64,000 nucleotides of DNA from the NCBI RefSeq assembly GCF_020400725.1, contig NZ_JAINVG010000031.1:1-64000 (forward strand), written 5' to 3'. The stretch comes from Streptomyces sp. NK15101 (GTDB lineage: Bacteria; Actinomycetota; Actinomycetes; Streptomycetales; Streptomycetaceae). Below are positions 43,308 to 51,775 of the stretch, one piece after another (position 1 is the stretch's first letter; each line of letters begins with the position of its first letter). The position numbers and the translations under genes were made by a program. The notes beneath the pieces were generated by a model. The model was not told where the DNA came from. It saw only the letters and a program-made list of their open reading frames with translations, and ran no database searches.

Positions 43308-43817
43308 TCAGACCGCCGCCGGGTCCGCGTCCGGCGTGTGCCCGGCGGTCTCGGCGGCCTCCGCGGCGGTGTGGAAGGAGGCGAAGGTGAAGGCGCGCGG
43401 GGACGGACCGTGCGCCCGCAGGTCCGCCAGCCGTTCGACGGCCTCGTCGACGGTCGGGACGTGCCCGGCGGGGACCCACCAGAGCACCAGGTGCGCCTCG
43501 ACGTGCCGGTGGAACCAGTCACGGCGCTTCCGCATGACCTCCAGGTGCCCGCTGCGGTAGGCGAAGTCCCACAGGGCCTCCCGGGTCTGCCAGACCGACA
43601 GGTTGACGATGACGTCGTCGCCCAGCGGGCGCAGTCCGGTGGCGTCGGCCTCCCCCTCGCCCATGAGCCGCCACACGAAGCCGGGGGCCTCGTCGGCGGC
43701 GGCGTTGACCGGGTCGAGCATCTCGACGAACGGCGCCACGCGCGGGTCGTCGAGGGGGTGGAGGAGCCTGGAGACGTTGAGCTGGGCGAGGTGGGCGGAG
43801 TGCCGGGCCGTGGTCAT
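43308..43817 (-). CDS. DUF3291 protein
   Basis: A 169-residue protein matching the DUF3291 family: HLAQLNVSRLLHPLDDPRVA at the start, NAAADEAPGFVWRLMGE, VNLSVWQTREALWDFAYRSGH and HLVLWWVPAGHVPTVDEA. The fold is a dimeric alpha/beta-barrel of the kind found in small monooxygenases, but no activity is established. It lies 32 bases downstream of a winged-helix regulator gene and is probably co-transcribed with it. Confidence 0.85.
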   Translation of the reverse strand: MTTARHSAHLAQLNVSRLLHPLDDPRVAPFVEMLDPVNAAADEAPGFVWRLMGEGEADATGLRPLGDDVIVNLSVWQTREALWDFAYRSGHLEVMRKRRDWFHRHVEAHLVLWWVPAGHVPTVDEAVERLADLRAHGPSPRAFTFASFHTAAEAAETAGHTPDADPAAV

Positions 43818-43849
43818 GGCCTCATCCCAGCACGCGCCGCTTTTCTATG

Positions 43850-44521
43850 TCAATCTCCATTGTTTTTAGAAGCCTCGACCACCACGCAGCACTCCCCCGG
43901 CCGCGCGTCCATGCGGGCGCCGACGGGTCCCCCCGCGCCGAGCAGCCCTTCGAGGAGCGCGAGGTTCATGCCGCAGACGAGCGGCGGAAAGCTCTCGGCG
44001 ACGGAATGGAAGGGACAGTTGCGCATCCGGACGACATCCGTCGCCGCCCCCTCGGTGTCCTCCCGGTACGGCTCGTAGCCGCGCGCCGCCAGCGTCTCCA
44101 CGGCCTCTTCGAGGCTCCCGCAGGGTCCCGCCGAGCCGCGCAGCGCCTCGCCCCGGCGGCGCGCCGCCGCGCAGAGACCGGCGTCGAGCCCGGCCTGCTC
44201 GGCGGCCTCCGCGAGCAGCTCGGCGGCGGTGCGGTAGTCGCGGGCGGGCAGCGACACCGTCCGCTCGCCACGGGCCCGCACGTACACCTTGGCGGGACGG
44301 CCGGCCCCCGGCCCCGACCGTCCCGACAGACGGCGGCTGCCGCTCTCGAGCAGCCCGGCACCGGTCAGCCTGTCCAGATGGTGCGCGGCGAGGGTCCGTG
44401 CCACCCCCGTCGCCTCGGCGGCCTCGTTGCGGCCGACCTCGCGGCCCTGGGCCACCACGTACTCGTACAGGCGGCGCCGTACAGGATCCTGCAGCACCGC
44501 GATCGCGTCGATGTCCTCCAC
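43850..44521 (-). CDS. Winged-helix regulator with C-terminal cysteine cluster
   Basis: A 223-residue regulator. An ArsR/MarR-like winged helix (about residues 8-85: DPVRRRLYEYVVAQGREVGR, then ATGVARTLAAHHLDRLTGAG) is followed by a C-terminal domain with Cys169 (RNCPFHSVAE), Cys183 (VCGMNLALLEGLL) and Cys211-Cys212. The arrangement is reminiscent of SufR-type iron-sulfur sensors, but the spacing differs, so metal binding is an inference. GTG start at 44521. The gene probably controls itself and the downstream DUF3291 gene. Confidence 0.8.
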   Translation of the reverse strand: MEDIDAIAVLQDPVRRRLYEYVVAQGREVGRNEAAEATGVARTLAAHHLDRLTGAGLLESGSRRLSGRSGPGAGRPAKVYVRARGERTVSLPARDYRTAAELLAEAAEQAGLDAGLCAAARRRGEALRGSAGPCGSLEEAVETLAARGYEPYREDTEGAATDVVRMRNCPFHSVAESFPPLVCGMNLALLEGLLGAGGPVGARMDARPGECCVVVEASKNNGD

Positions 44522-44722
44522 GGGACCAGTCTAGGAACAACACGGATTGGCGATAGAAGGACGGACCGCTCGGGCCGGGACCGGACCACCGCGACGCGGC
44601 GCAGCGCCGTGAGGACGGCGTCCGCGACGCGACCCGGTGTCCGCCGGGGGAGGAAGCCGTCCCGCGCCGGCCGCGCGGTCGCGTGTTACGTTCGCGCCTC
44701 GACGGACGACCGGGAGCGTGTG

Positions 44723-45421
44723 GTGGCGGAAGCGACGAGGCCGGAGCCGGACGCGGGGCCGCGGCTCCGGAGGCAGCCGCGGCAGGCCCGCAGCCGGGCC
44801 AGGGTCGAGGCCGTCCTCGGCGCGGCCGACCGGATCCTGGCCCGGGAGGGGTACGAGGCGCTGACGATGCGGCGGATCGCCGAGGAGGCGGGCGTGCCGG
44901 TCGGCAGCATCTACCAGTTCCTCCCCGACAAGGGCGCGGTGGTGGACGCGCTCGGCCGGCGGTACCTGGAGGCCTTCGAGACGGCCGTCGACGAGCTCGT
45001 CGAGCGGGCGGTCGGGGGCGGACTGACCGATCTGGTGGACACGATGGTCGACGTCTGCACCGAGCTGTTCCGGTCCCAGCCGGGCGGCATGGCGCTGTGG
45101 GCCGGCCGGCACCTCAGCCCCGAGCTCGCCCGTGCCGACGAGGCGAGCAACGAGCTCATCGCCGAGGGCCTGCGGCGCATCGTCGAGCACCTGACCGGCG
45201 TGGCCGGCGGCGAGCGGGTGCGGCGGGCGGCCCGGATGGCGGTGTGGGCCGCCAACGCCGTGCTGCACGAGGTGTTCAAGGGCGACGGCGAGCCGGACCT
45301 GGAGACCGTGGACGAGCTGAAGCGGATGCTGAACCGCTACTGGGAGGACCTGCGCGACCGGCTGACGACCGAGGAGGGGTGCCCCCCGGGGAGCGCGGGA
45401 TCCGCCCCGTCCCACCCATAG
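44723..45421 (+). CDS. TetR family transcriptional regulator
   Basis: A 232-residue protein with a TetR helix-turn-helix (ADRILAREGYEALTMRRIAEEAGVPVGSIYQFLPDKGAVVDAL) and a helical ligand domain. GTG 44723 is used because GGGAG ends six bases before it. GTG 44720 is one codon earlier. It lies upstream of the beta-glucosidase-transporter pair, with a perfect inverted repeat in the gap, so it probably represses that pair. The ligand could be a beta-glucoside or aglycone. Confidence 0.85.
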   Translation: MAEATRPEPDAGPRLRRQPRQARSRARVEAVLGAADRILAREGYEALTMRRIAEEAGVPVGSIYQFLPDKGAVVDALGRRYLEAFETAVDELVERAVGGGLTDLVDTMVDVCTELFRSQPGGMALWAGRHLSPELARADEASNELIAEGLRRIVEHLTGVAGGERVRRAARMAVWAANAVLHEVFKGDGEPDLETVDELKRMLNRYWEDLRDRLTTEEGCPPGSAGSAPSHP

Positions 45422-45438
45422 AACGTGAACACACGTTC
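45421..45438. promoter_or_regulatory. Candidate TetR operator
   Basis: GAACGTG, four bases AACA, then CACGTTC: a perfect 7-bp inverted repeat starting at the last base of the tetR stop codon and ending 54 bases before the beta-glucosidase start. Confidence 0.55.
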
Positions 45439-45492
45439 ATGTTACGGTGCGGCCCACCTCGGACGGCAAGCCGGCAGTGAAGGCAGGTGCCC

Positions 45493-46872
45493 GTGACAAC
45501 CAGCGCCACCGATCCCACCCGACTCCCCCCGCTCCCGGCCGACTTCGTCTGGGGCGCCTCCACCGCCGCGTACCAGATCGAGGGCGCCGCGGACGAGGAC
45601 GGCAAGGGGCCGTCGATCTGGGACACCTTCGTGCGGCGCCCCGGAGCCGTCCGCGACGGCCACACCGGCGACGTCGCCTGCGACCACTACCACCGGTTCG
45701 ACGAGGACGTGGCGCTGATGCGCCGGCTCGGGCTCGACGCGTACCGCTTCTCGGTCTCCTGGCCCCGCGTCCTGCCGGCCGGCGCGGGCAAGGTCGAGCC
45801 GCGCGGCCTCGACTTCTACGACCGGCTGGTCGACGCGCTGCTCGACGCCGGGATCGAGCCCACCCCCACCCTCTTCCACTGGGACCTGCCGCAGGCCCTG
45901 GAGGACGAGGGCGGATGGCTGAACCGGGGGACCGCGCACCGGTTCGCCGAGTACGCGGCGGTGACGGCGGACCGGCTCGGCGACCGGGTGAAGCGGTGGA
46001 TCACCCTGAACGAGCCCTTCGTGCACATGTCCTTCGGCTACGGCTTCGGCGTCCACGCCCCGGGCCGCGCCCTGCTCCTCGACGCGCTGCCCGTCGCGCA
46101 CCACCAGCTGCTCGGCCACGGCCTCGCGACCGCGGCGCTGCGGGCCGCCGTCCCGGACGCCTCGGTGCTGATCGCCAACAACTGCACGCCCGTGCGGCTG
46201 CGCACGGACGCCCGGTCGGACGCGGACGCGGCGGCGGCCTCCGCGTACGACGCCCTGCACAACCGTCTCTTCAACGACCCGGTCCTCCTGGGGAGTTACC
46301 CGGACCTTTCGGCCTACGGCGTGACCGAGCCGAGCTGGGGGGGAGTGGTGCGCGACGGCGACCTCGCCACCATCGCCGCGCCGCTCGACGGACTGGGCGT
46401 CAACTACTACAACCCGAGCTGGGTGACCGCCCCGGCCGATCCGGCGGCGGGTCTGCCCTTCGATCTGACCGAACCTCAGGAGACGTACGGGAGGACCGCG
46501 TTCGGCTGGCCGGTCGTCCCCGACGGGCTCACGGAGCTGCTCACCGGTCTCGAGGCCCGTTACGGCGGGGTCCTTCCGCCGGTGTGGATCACCGAGAACG
46601 GCTGTTCGCAGCCGGCCGGCACGGACGACCGGGAACGCGTCGACTACCTCGCCGGACACATCACCGCCGTCGCGGACGCCGTGGCCCGGGGGGTGGACGT
46701 GCGCGGCTACTTCACCTGGTCGCTGCTCGACAACTTCGAGTGGGCCGAGGGCTACCACCAGCGTTTCGGCCTGGTCGAGGTCGACTTCGCCACCGGACGC
46801 CGCACGCCCCGGGCGAGCTTCGCGTGGTACCGCGACCTGATCGCCTCCCAGCGGACCCGATCGTCCTCATGA
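45493..46872 (+). CDS. GH1 beta-glucosidase
   Basis: A 459-residue glycoside hydrolase family 1 enzyme without a signal peptide, so cytoplasmic. It has the N-terminal signature FVWGASTAAYQIEGA, the acid/base glutamate in ITLNEPFVH, the nucleophile in WITENGC, and the glycone-binding SLLDNFEWAEGY. It hydrolyses beta-glucosides or cello-oligosaccharides. GTG 45493 is nine bases after GAAGG. GTG 45487 is an alternative. Its stop overlaps the next gene's ATG (ATGA), so uptake and hydrolysis are coupled. Confidence 0.93.
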   Translation: MTTSATDPTRLPPLPADFVWGASTAAYQIEGAADEDGKGPSIWDTFVRRPGAVRDGHTGDVACDHYHRFDEDVALMRRLGLDAYRFSVSWPRVLPAGAGKVEPRGLDFYDRLVDALLDAGIEPTPTLFHWDLPQALEDEGGWLNRGTAHRFAEYAAVTADRLGDRVKRWITLNEPFVHMSFGYGFGVHAPGRALLLDALPVAHHQLLGHGLATAALRAAVPDASVLIANNCTPVRLRTDARSDADAAAASAYDALHNRLFNDPVLLGSYPDLSAYGVTEPSWGGVVRDGDLATIAAPLDGLGVNYYNPSWVTAPADPAAGLPFDLTEPQETYGRTAFGWPVVPDGLTELLTGLEARYGGVLPPVWITENGCSQPAGTDDRERVDYLAGHITAVADAVARGVDVRGYFTWSLLDNFEWAEGYHQRFGLVEVDFATGRRTPRASFAWYRDLIASQRTRSSS

Positions 46873-48143
46873 CCCGGGCCCGCGCGGAGGACGCGGCGGA
46901 CGGGACCGGCCACGCCGCCGTCCTCGCCGAGCCCACCGTCCCGGTCGGGGCCGGGTGGACGGCGGGCCTCTCGCTGGCCACCCTCGCCGTCTTCATGGCC
47001 TTCATGACGCCCATCCAGATCCTGCTGCCGCTCCAGCTGGCGCACATCGACCCGCACGGCAAGAACGCCGCGCTGTCGCTCGTCACCGGCCTCGGCGCGC
47101 TCGTCGCGGTCCTCGCCAACCCGCTCGCCGGGGCGTGGTCGGACCGGACCACGAGCCGGTACGGCCGCCGCCGGCCCTGGATCCTCGGCGGCGCCCTCGC
47201 CGGGGCGGCGGGCCTCGCGGTGACCGCCGCCCAGCACACCGTGGCGGGGGTCGCCGTCGGCTGGTGCCTCGCGCAGGCGGGCCTCAACGCGATGCTGGCC
47301 GGCGTCACCACCCCGATCGCCGACCGGGTGCCGCTCGGCCAGCGCGCGCAGGTCTCCGGCTGGACGGGCCTCACGCAGTCCGTCGGCCTGGTCCTGGGCG
47401 CGCTGATCACCACCCTCCTCGTCACCGGCGTCCGGTCCGGCTACGTCACGCTGGCCCTGCTCACCGTCGCGCTCGCCCTCCCCTTCGTGCTGCGCCAGAC
47501 CGAGCCGGCCCTGCCGCGGGCGCTGCGCCCCGCCTTCGACGCCGGCGCCTTCGCCCGCTCCTTCTGGCTGAGTCCCCGGCGGCACCCCGACTTCGGCTGG
47601 GCGTGGCTCACCCGGTTCCTGATCAACCTCGGCAACGCCCTGGGCACCCTCTACCTGTTCTACTTCCTCGCCGACGCCGTCCACTACGGCGACCCCGGCA
47701 CCGGCGTACTGATCCTCACGGTGGTCTACACCCTCTGTGCCGCGCTCACGGCCGTTCCCGTGGGCGTGCTGTCCGACCGCGCCGGCCGCCGCAAGGGCTT
47801 CGTCGTCCTCTGTTCGCTGATCATGGCCGCCGCCGCGCTGCTGCTCGCCCTGCTCCACACCTGGCCGTCCGCGCTCGCCGCCGCGGCCGTCCTCGGGGCG
47901 GGGTACGGCATCTACCTCGCCGTCGACCAGGCCCTGGTCACCGAGGTCCTGCCCGCGGCCGCCGACCGCGCCAAGGACCTCGGCGTCATCAACATCGCCA
48001 ATTCCGGCCCCCAGGTCCTCGCCCCCGCCCTCGCCTCGCCGGTCATCGCCCACCTCGGCGGTTACACCGGTCTGTACGTGACCGCGGCCCTGGCCATCCT
48101 CCTCGGAGGCCTCCTCGTCGGCCGCGTCCGGGGCGTGGCCTGA
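46869..48143 (+). CDS. MFS sugar-type transporter
   Basis: A 424-residue transporter with about 12 TM helices. It has the loop motif GAWSDRTTSRYGRRRPWIL typical of sucrose/GPH-like MFS carriers, and GVLSDRAGRRKGF in the second half. Because it is translationally coupled to a cytoplasmic beta-glucosidase gene, it probably imports the beta-glucoside that this enzyme cleaves. ATG 46869. Confidence 0.88.
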   Translation: MTRARAEDAADGTGHAAVLAEPTVPVGAGWTAGLSLATLAVFMAFMTPIQILLPLQLAHIDPHGKNAALSLVTGLGALVAVLANPLAGAWSDRTTSRYGRRRPWILGGALAGAAGLAVTAAQHTVAGVAVGWCLAQAGLNAMLAGVTTPIADRVPLGQRAQVSGWTGLTQSVGLVLGALITTLLVTGVRSGYVTLALLTVALALPFVLRQTEPALPRALRPAFDAGAFARSFWLSPRRHPDFGWAWLTRFLINLGNALGTLYLFYFLADAVHYGDPGTGVLILTVVYTLCAALTAVPVGVLSDRAGRRKGFVVLCSLIMAAAALLLALLHTWPSALAAAAVLGAGYGIYLAVDQALVTEVLPAAADRAKDLGVINIANSGPQVLAPALASPVIAHLGGYTGLYVTAALAILLGGLLVGRVRGVA

Positions 48144-48304
48144 CGCCTCCCGGCAGGACCGGACCGCATCCCAACTGCTGAAATTATTCATTCAGAGTAT
48201 TGATCCCTGTTGGCCCCTATGCGAGATTCGGCGCACCGCAGTGCGGGACGACGGCTGCGGTCCGTCCGGATCCACAGGAATCGCTGCCGGGAGAGGTCTT
48301 CGAG

Positions 48305-49747
48305 ATGCCGGTCCGACACACACCCGGGGAACGACTCGCGATGGAGAGGCGCACCATCGAGGTCATCCCCGACGCCGAGCGGCACGGCACGCCGCGCAGC
48401 CAGTTCACGCTGTGGTTCGGCGCCAACATGCAGATCACCGCGATCGTCGACGGCGCGCTGTCCGTCGTCTTCGGCGCCGACGCGCTGTGGGCGATACCGG
48501 CGCTGCTGATCGGCAACGTGCTCGGCGGCATCGTCATGGCGCTGCACTCCGCGCAGGGCCCGCGCCTCGGCGTTCCGCAGATGATCTCCAGCCGCGCGCA
48601 GTTCGGCGTCCACGGCGCGGTCCTGCCGCTGCTCCTGGTGATCCTCATGTACCTCGGCTTCGCCGCGACCGGCAGCGTCCTGGCCGGCCAGGCCCTGTCC
48701 GAGCTGCTGCACGTCGACGACACGCGGGTCGGCATCCTCGTCTTCGGCGTGCTGACCGCCGTGGTAGCGGTCACCGGCTACCGGCTCATCCACGCCGCCG
48801 GCCGGGTCGCCACCGTCGTCGGCGTGCTCGGCCTCGGCTATCTCCTCGTGCGGGTGTTCACGCAGTACGACGTCGGCGCGCACGTCGGGCTCAAGGGCTT
48901 CGAGACGGCGACGTTCCTGCTCGCCGTCGGGCTCGGCGCCGGCTGGCAGCTGACCTTCGGCCCGTACGTCGCCGACTACTCGCGCTACCTGCCGCGCGAC
49001 ACCAGCACGCGCGCGACCTTCTGGTCCACGTTCGCCGGCTCCGTGATCGGCTCCCAGTGGGCCATGACCCTCGGGGCGCTCACCGCGGCCGTCGCGGGCA
49101 AGGCCTTCCTCCCCGACCAGGTGGGCTTCCTCGGCGGCCTGGCCGGGCCCGCGGCCCTCGCCTTCCTGATCTACCTGGTGATCGTGGTCGGCAAGCTGAC
49201 CGTCAACTGCCTCAACGCGTACGGCGGCTTCATGTCGATCCTGACGACCGTCACCGCCTTCGACGGCCGCTCGCGGATCTCGGCCGCCGCCCGCGCCGCC
49301 TACATCGTCGGCTTCACCGCCGTGTCGGTCGGCATCGCGCTGGCCGCCAGCGCCGACTTCCTGAACAACTTCAAGAACTTCGTGCTGCTGATCCTGATGG
49401 TGTTCACCCCGTGGAGCGCGATCAACCTGGTCGACTACTACCTGGTGTCCCGCGAGCGCGTCGACATCCCCGCCCTGTACGACCCGGACGGCCGCTACGG
49501 GCGCTGGAACGTCACCGCGCTGACCTGCTACCTCGTGGGCGTCGCCGTGCAGATCCCGTTCCTGGCCACGAAGCTGTACACCGGCGCGATCACGAAGAGG
49601 CTCGACGGCGCCGACATCTCGTGGATCGTCGGCCTGGCCGTCACCGCGGCGCTGTACTGGCTGTGGGTGCGGCGCACCGCCGACCCGCCCGCCGAGACCG
49701 TGCATCCGGCCGCCGACGGCGACCGGCCGACGGCGACCGTGGGCTGA
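48305..49747 (+). CDS. NCS1 nucleobase/cation symporter
   Basis: A 480-residue permease with about 12 TM helices and NCS1 (CodB/PurP) features: FTLWFGANMQITAIVDGAL in TM1, GPRLGVPQMISSRAQFG, the GAGWQLTFGPYVADYSRYLP helix and FTPWSAINLVDYYLV. It imports a purine, cytosine, hydantoin or related small cation-coupled solute. ATG 48305. The upstream gap (48144-48304) is locally AT-rich (AAATTATTCATTCAGAGTATTG trimmed around 48181-48202) and probably holds the promoter. It converges with a HutD/Ves gene. Confidence 0.9.
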   Translation: MPVRHTPGERLAMERRTIEVIPDAERHGTPRSQFTLWFGANMQITAIVDGALSVVFGADALWAIPALLIGNVLGGIVMALHSAQGPRLGVPQMISSRAQFGVHGAVLPLLLVILMYLGFAATGSVLAGQALSELLHVDDTRVGILVFGVLTAVVAVTGYRLIHAAGRVATVVGVLGLGYLLVRVFTQYDVGAHVGLKGFETATFLLAVGLGAGWQLTFGPYVADYSRYLPRDTSTRATFWSTFAGSVIGSQWAMTLGALTAAVAGKAFLPDQVGFLGGLAGPAALAFLIYLVIVVGKLTVNCLNAYGGFMSILTTVTAFDGRSRISAAARAAYIVGFTAVSVGIALAASADFLNNFKNFVLLILMVFTPWSAINLVDYYLVSRERVDIPALYDPDGRYGRWNVTALTCYLVGVAVQIPFLATKLYTGAITKRLDGADISWIVGLAVTAALYWLWVRRTADPPAETVHPAADGDRPTATVG

Positions 49748-49754
49748 CCCGTAC

Positions 49755-50321
49755 TCACCTCACCGGCACGACATCCGCCCACAGGGCGGCGGCGTCGGGC
49801 GAGAGCGGCGTGACCGCTCGGCCCGGCGCCTCGTCGTCCTCGTCCCACCACACGCCCTGCCCCGCGGCCAGCGGGCCTTCCCCGGCACCCGTCCGCCACT
49901 GGCCGCGCAGCACGTGGACCACCCCGGCGCGGCCGACGGCCGGCACGACGGGCCCGGTGACCCGGTCCACCCGGACCGCCGCGCGGCCGCGCCGCACCAT
50001 GATGTTGAGGACCCGGCACGCGCCGCCCCGCAGCTCGGCGGCGAGTTCCAGGTCGCCGGGGAACGCGAGGGGCTCCTCCGCGCGCGCCGTCCGGTCGAAG
50101 ACGCCGGGCGCCGTCAGCCGCACGCCGTCGCCCGCCAGGAGGGTCAGCGTCCGGTCCACCCCGGGAAACGCCGAGAACGGCCCGTCCCGGTCGATGTCGG
50201 CGACGCTCGCACGCCACCGGAACTCCTCGGCGCCCACCGGCCACGAGACGATCTCCCGGGTGGCGCCCCCGCCGTTGCGCCACCGGCCCGCCGTCAGGGT
50301 CTCGACATCGAAGCGGTGCAT
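49755..50321 (-). CDS. HutD/Ves family protein
   Basis: A 188-residue bicupin of the HutD/Ves family, recognised from TLTAGRWRNGGGATREIVSWP, FRWRASVADIDRDGPFSAFPG, RTLTLLAGDGVRL and LRGGACRVLNIMVRR. ATG 50321 is five bases after GGGAG. HutD proteins are linked to histidine/urocanate degradation in some bacteria, but no hut enzyme is present here. The convergent NCS1 permease ends seven bases away. Confidence 0.85.
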   Translation of the reverse strand: MHRFDVETLTAGRWRNGGGATREIVSWPVGAEEFRWRASVADIDRDGPFSAFPGVDRTLTLLAGDGVRLTAPGVFDRTARAEEPLAFPGDLELAAELRGGACRVLNIMVRRGRAAVRVDRVTGPVVPAVGRAGVVHVLRGQWRTGAGEGPLAAGQGVWWDEDDEAPGRAVTPLSPDAAALWADVVPVR

Positions 50322-50435
50322 GGGGACTCCCGGGCTGCGTGCGGTACGGGTGCGGGTCACCCGTGCGGCCAACGATAGAGAGGGCCACGGACCGCATCCG
50401 GGCGGGTTCGTCCTCGCCCGGCCCGACGAACGGCC

Positions 50436-50467
50436 GGGGCCGTTCCGGATCTCTCCGGAACGGCCCC
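50436..50467 (-). terminator. Terminator after the acyltransferase gene
   Basis: Perfect 13-bp arms (GGGGCCGTTCCGG and its complement) with an ATCTCT loop, 46 bases downstream of the acyltransferase stop. Confidence 0.8.
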
Positions 50468-50513
50468 CCGGTCCGCGGCTTCGGAAAGCCGGGACCGACC
50501 CGCCGCGGCCGCG

Positions 50514-51773
50514 TCAGACGCCGGCCCGGCGCCTTCCCCGTACGCGGCGCGGGTACGGGAAGAGCCGCGGAGGGCGCTTCGCGGCCACGTCCTCCATCCA
50601 GCCGAAGGTCAGCACCAGCAGTCCGGTCAGGGGGATCGCCACCAGCAGCGGGAACCACTGGCTCATCAGCAGCCACTGGAAGTGCTCGTAGAAGAAGCCG
50701 ACGGACCAGAGGGGGTCGATCAGCGGGATGGCGGCCACCAACGCGACCTGGTGCCAGAGGTAGACGCTGACCGCTCGTGAGTTGAGCAGGCTGATCAGGC
50801 CGTTCCAGCGTTCCAGCGGTCGGGGCCACTGTTCCCAGGAGGGACTGACGTGGAGCAGGAGGGCGACGAAGCCGAAGGACCACAGGGCCTGGGCGATCGG
50901 CCAGCTCTCGATGTCGGTGTGCACGGTCGGATCGACCGGTCGGGTCTGCAGGTACCACCAGCCGGCCACCATGATCAGCGGCGCGACGGACGGCAGGACG
51001 TACTGCGGGATCTTCTTGAGCAGGCCCTCCTGGTGGGCCATGCCGAGGATCCAGCAGGAGCCGAACATGGCGAAGTCGCTGAGGTTCTCCCAGACCCGGC
51101 CGTAGAGGAACTCCTGGTCGATGAAGAACGTGTTCAGCACGATCGTCAGCGCGATCGGCGCGGACAGCGTCACCACCGGCATCCGCCGCAGCGCCCACAG
51201 CAGCAGCGGTGAGAGCAGGACGTACCAGAGGTACGCGCGGAGGTACCAGAGCGGGACGACGACCTGCACCGCCCAGCCCTGCCCCACGAGATGGTCGAAA
51301 CCGTTCAGTGATTCGGCGTACGGCGGAGTGCTCAGCGGCACGAGCCAGAACAGCAGCTTGCCCCACCACCAGTTGGGATGGCCCTCGGCCTCGGGCCCCC
51401 AGCCGTCGACGATCTCGAGGGTGAGGACGACCGCGCCGAACAGCCACATCGGCGGCAGCAGCCGGCGCAGACGGCCCCGGATGACGCCCAGGGCGGGACG
51501 GCTGAGCGAGCGTGTCATCAGCGACCCGGCCAGCGCGAACATCACGCCCATCGACGGGAAGACGACGGGCAGCCAGAACCAGCCGAAGTTGTGGTAGATC
51601 ACCACACGGACCAGCGCCAGCGCGCGCAGCAGGTCGAGATAGCGGTCCCGGCCGCCCTTGCGCGGGGACGGTGTCGACGGCTCCGGCTCCGGCCGGGACT
51701 CCCGCCGCAGAGCGGTGGGGATCCTCAGCTGGACGGTGTCCTGGTTTCCCCTGAACTCGAAGGATGCGGTCAT
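50514..51773 (-). CDS. Membrane acyltransferase (acyltransferase-3 family)
   Basis: A 419-residue protein with about ten TM helices. The acyltransferase-3 start is RDRYLDLLRALALVRVVIYHNFGW, with the catalytic-type His. Later features are FPSMGVMFALAGSLM, the RGRLRRLLPPMWLFG basic motif and SVYLWHQVALV. It probably O-acylates or N-acylates a surface polysaccharide. ATG 51773 lies two bases after the deacetylase/glycosyltransferase stop, so the two are co-expressed. From memory the pair resembles the MatA-MatB pair of Streptomyces, which makes a poly-N-acetylglucosamine-like glycan. Confidence 0.86.
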   Translation of the reverse strand: MTASFEFRGNQDTVQLRIPTALRRESRPEPEPSTPSPRKGGRDRYLDLLRALALVRVVIYHNFGWFWLPVVFPSMGVMFALAGSLMTRSLSRPALGVIRGRLRRLLPPMWLFGAVVLTLEIVDGWGPEAEGHPNWWWGKLLFWLVPLSTPPYAESLNGFDHLVGQGWAVQVVVPLWYLRAYLWYVLLSPLLLWALRRMPVVTLSAPIALTIVLNTFFIDQEFLYGRVWENLSDFAMFGSCWILGMAHQEGLLKKIPQYVLPSVAPLIMVAGWWYLQTRPVDPTVHTDIESWPIAQALWSFGFVALLLHVSPSWEQWPRPLERWNGLISLLNSRAVSVYLWHQVALVAAIPLIDPLWSVGFFYEHFQWLLMSQWFPLLVAIPLTGLLVLTFGWMEDVAAKRPPRLFPYPRRVRGRRRAGV

Positions 51774-51775
51774 GG

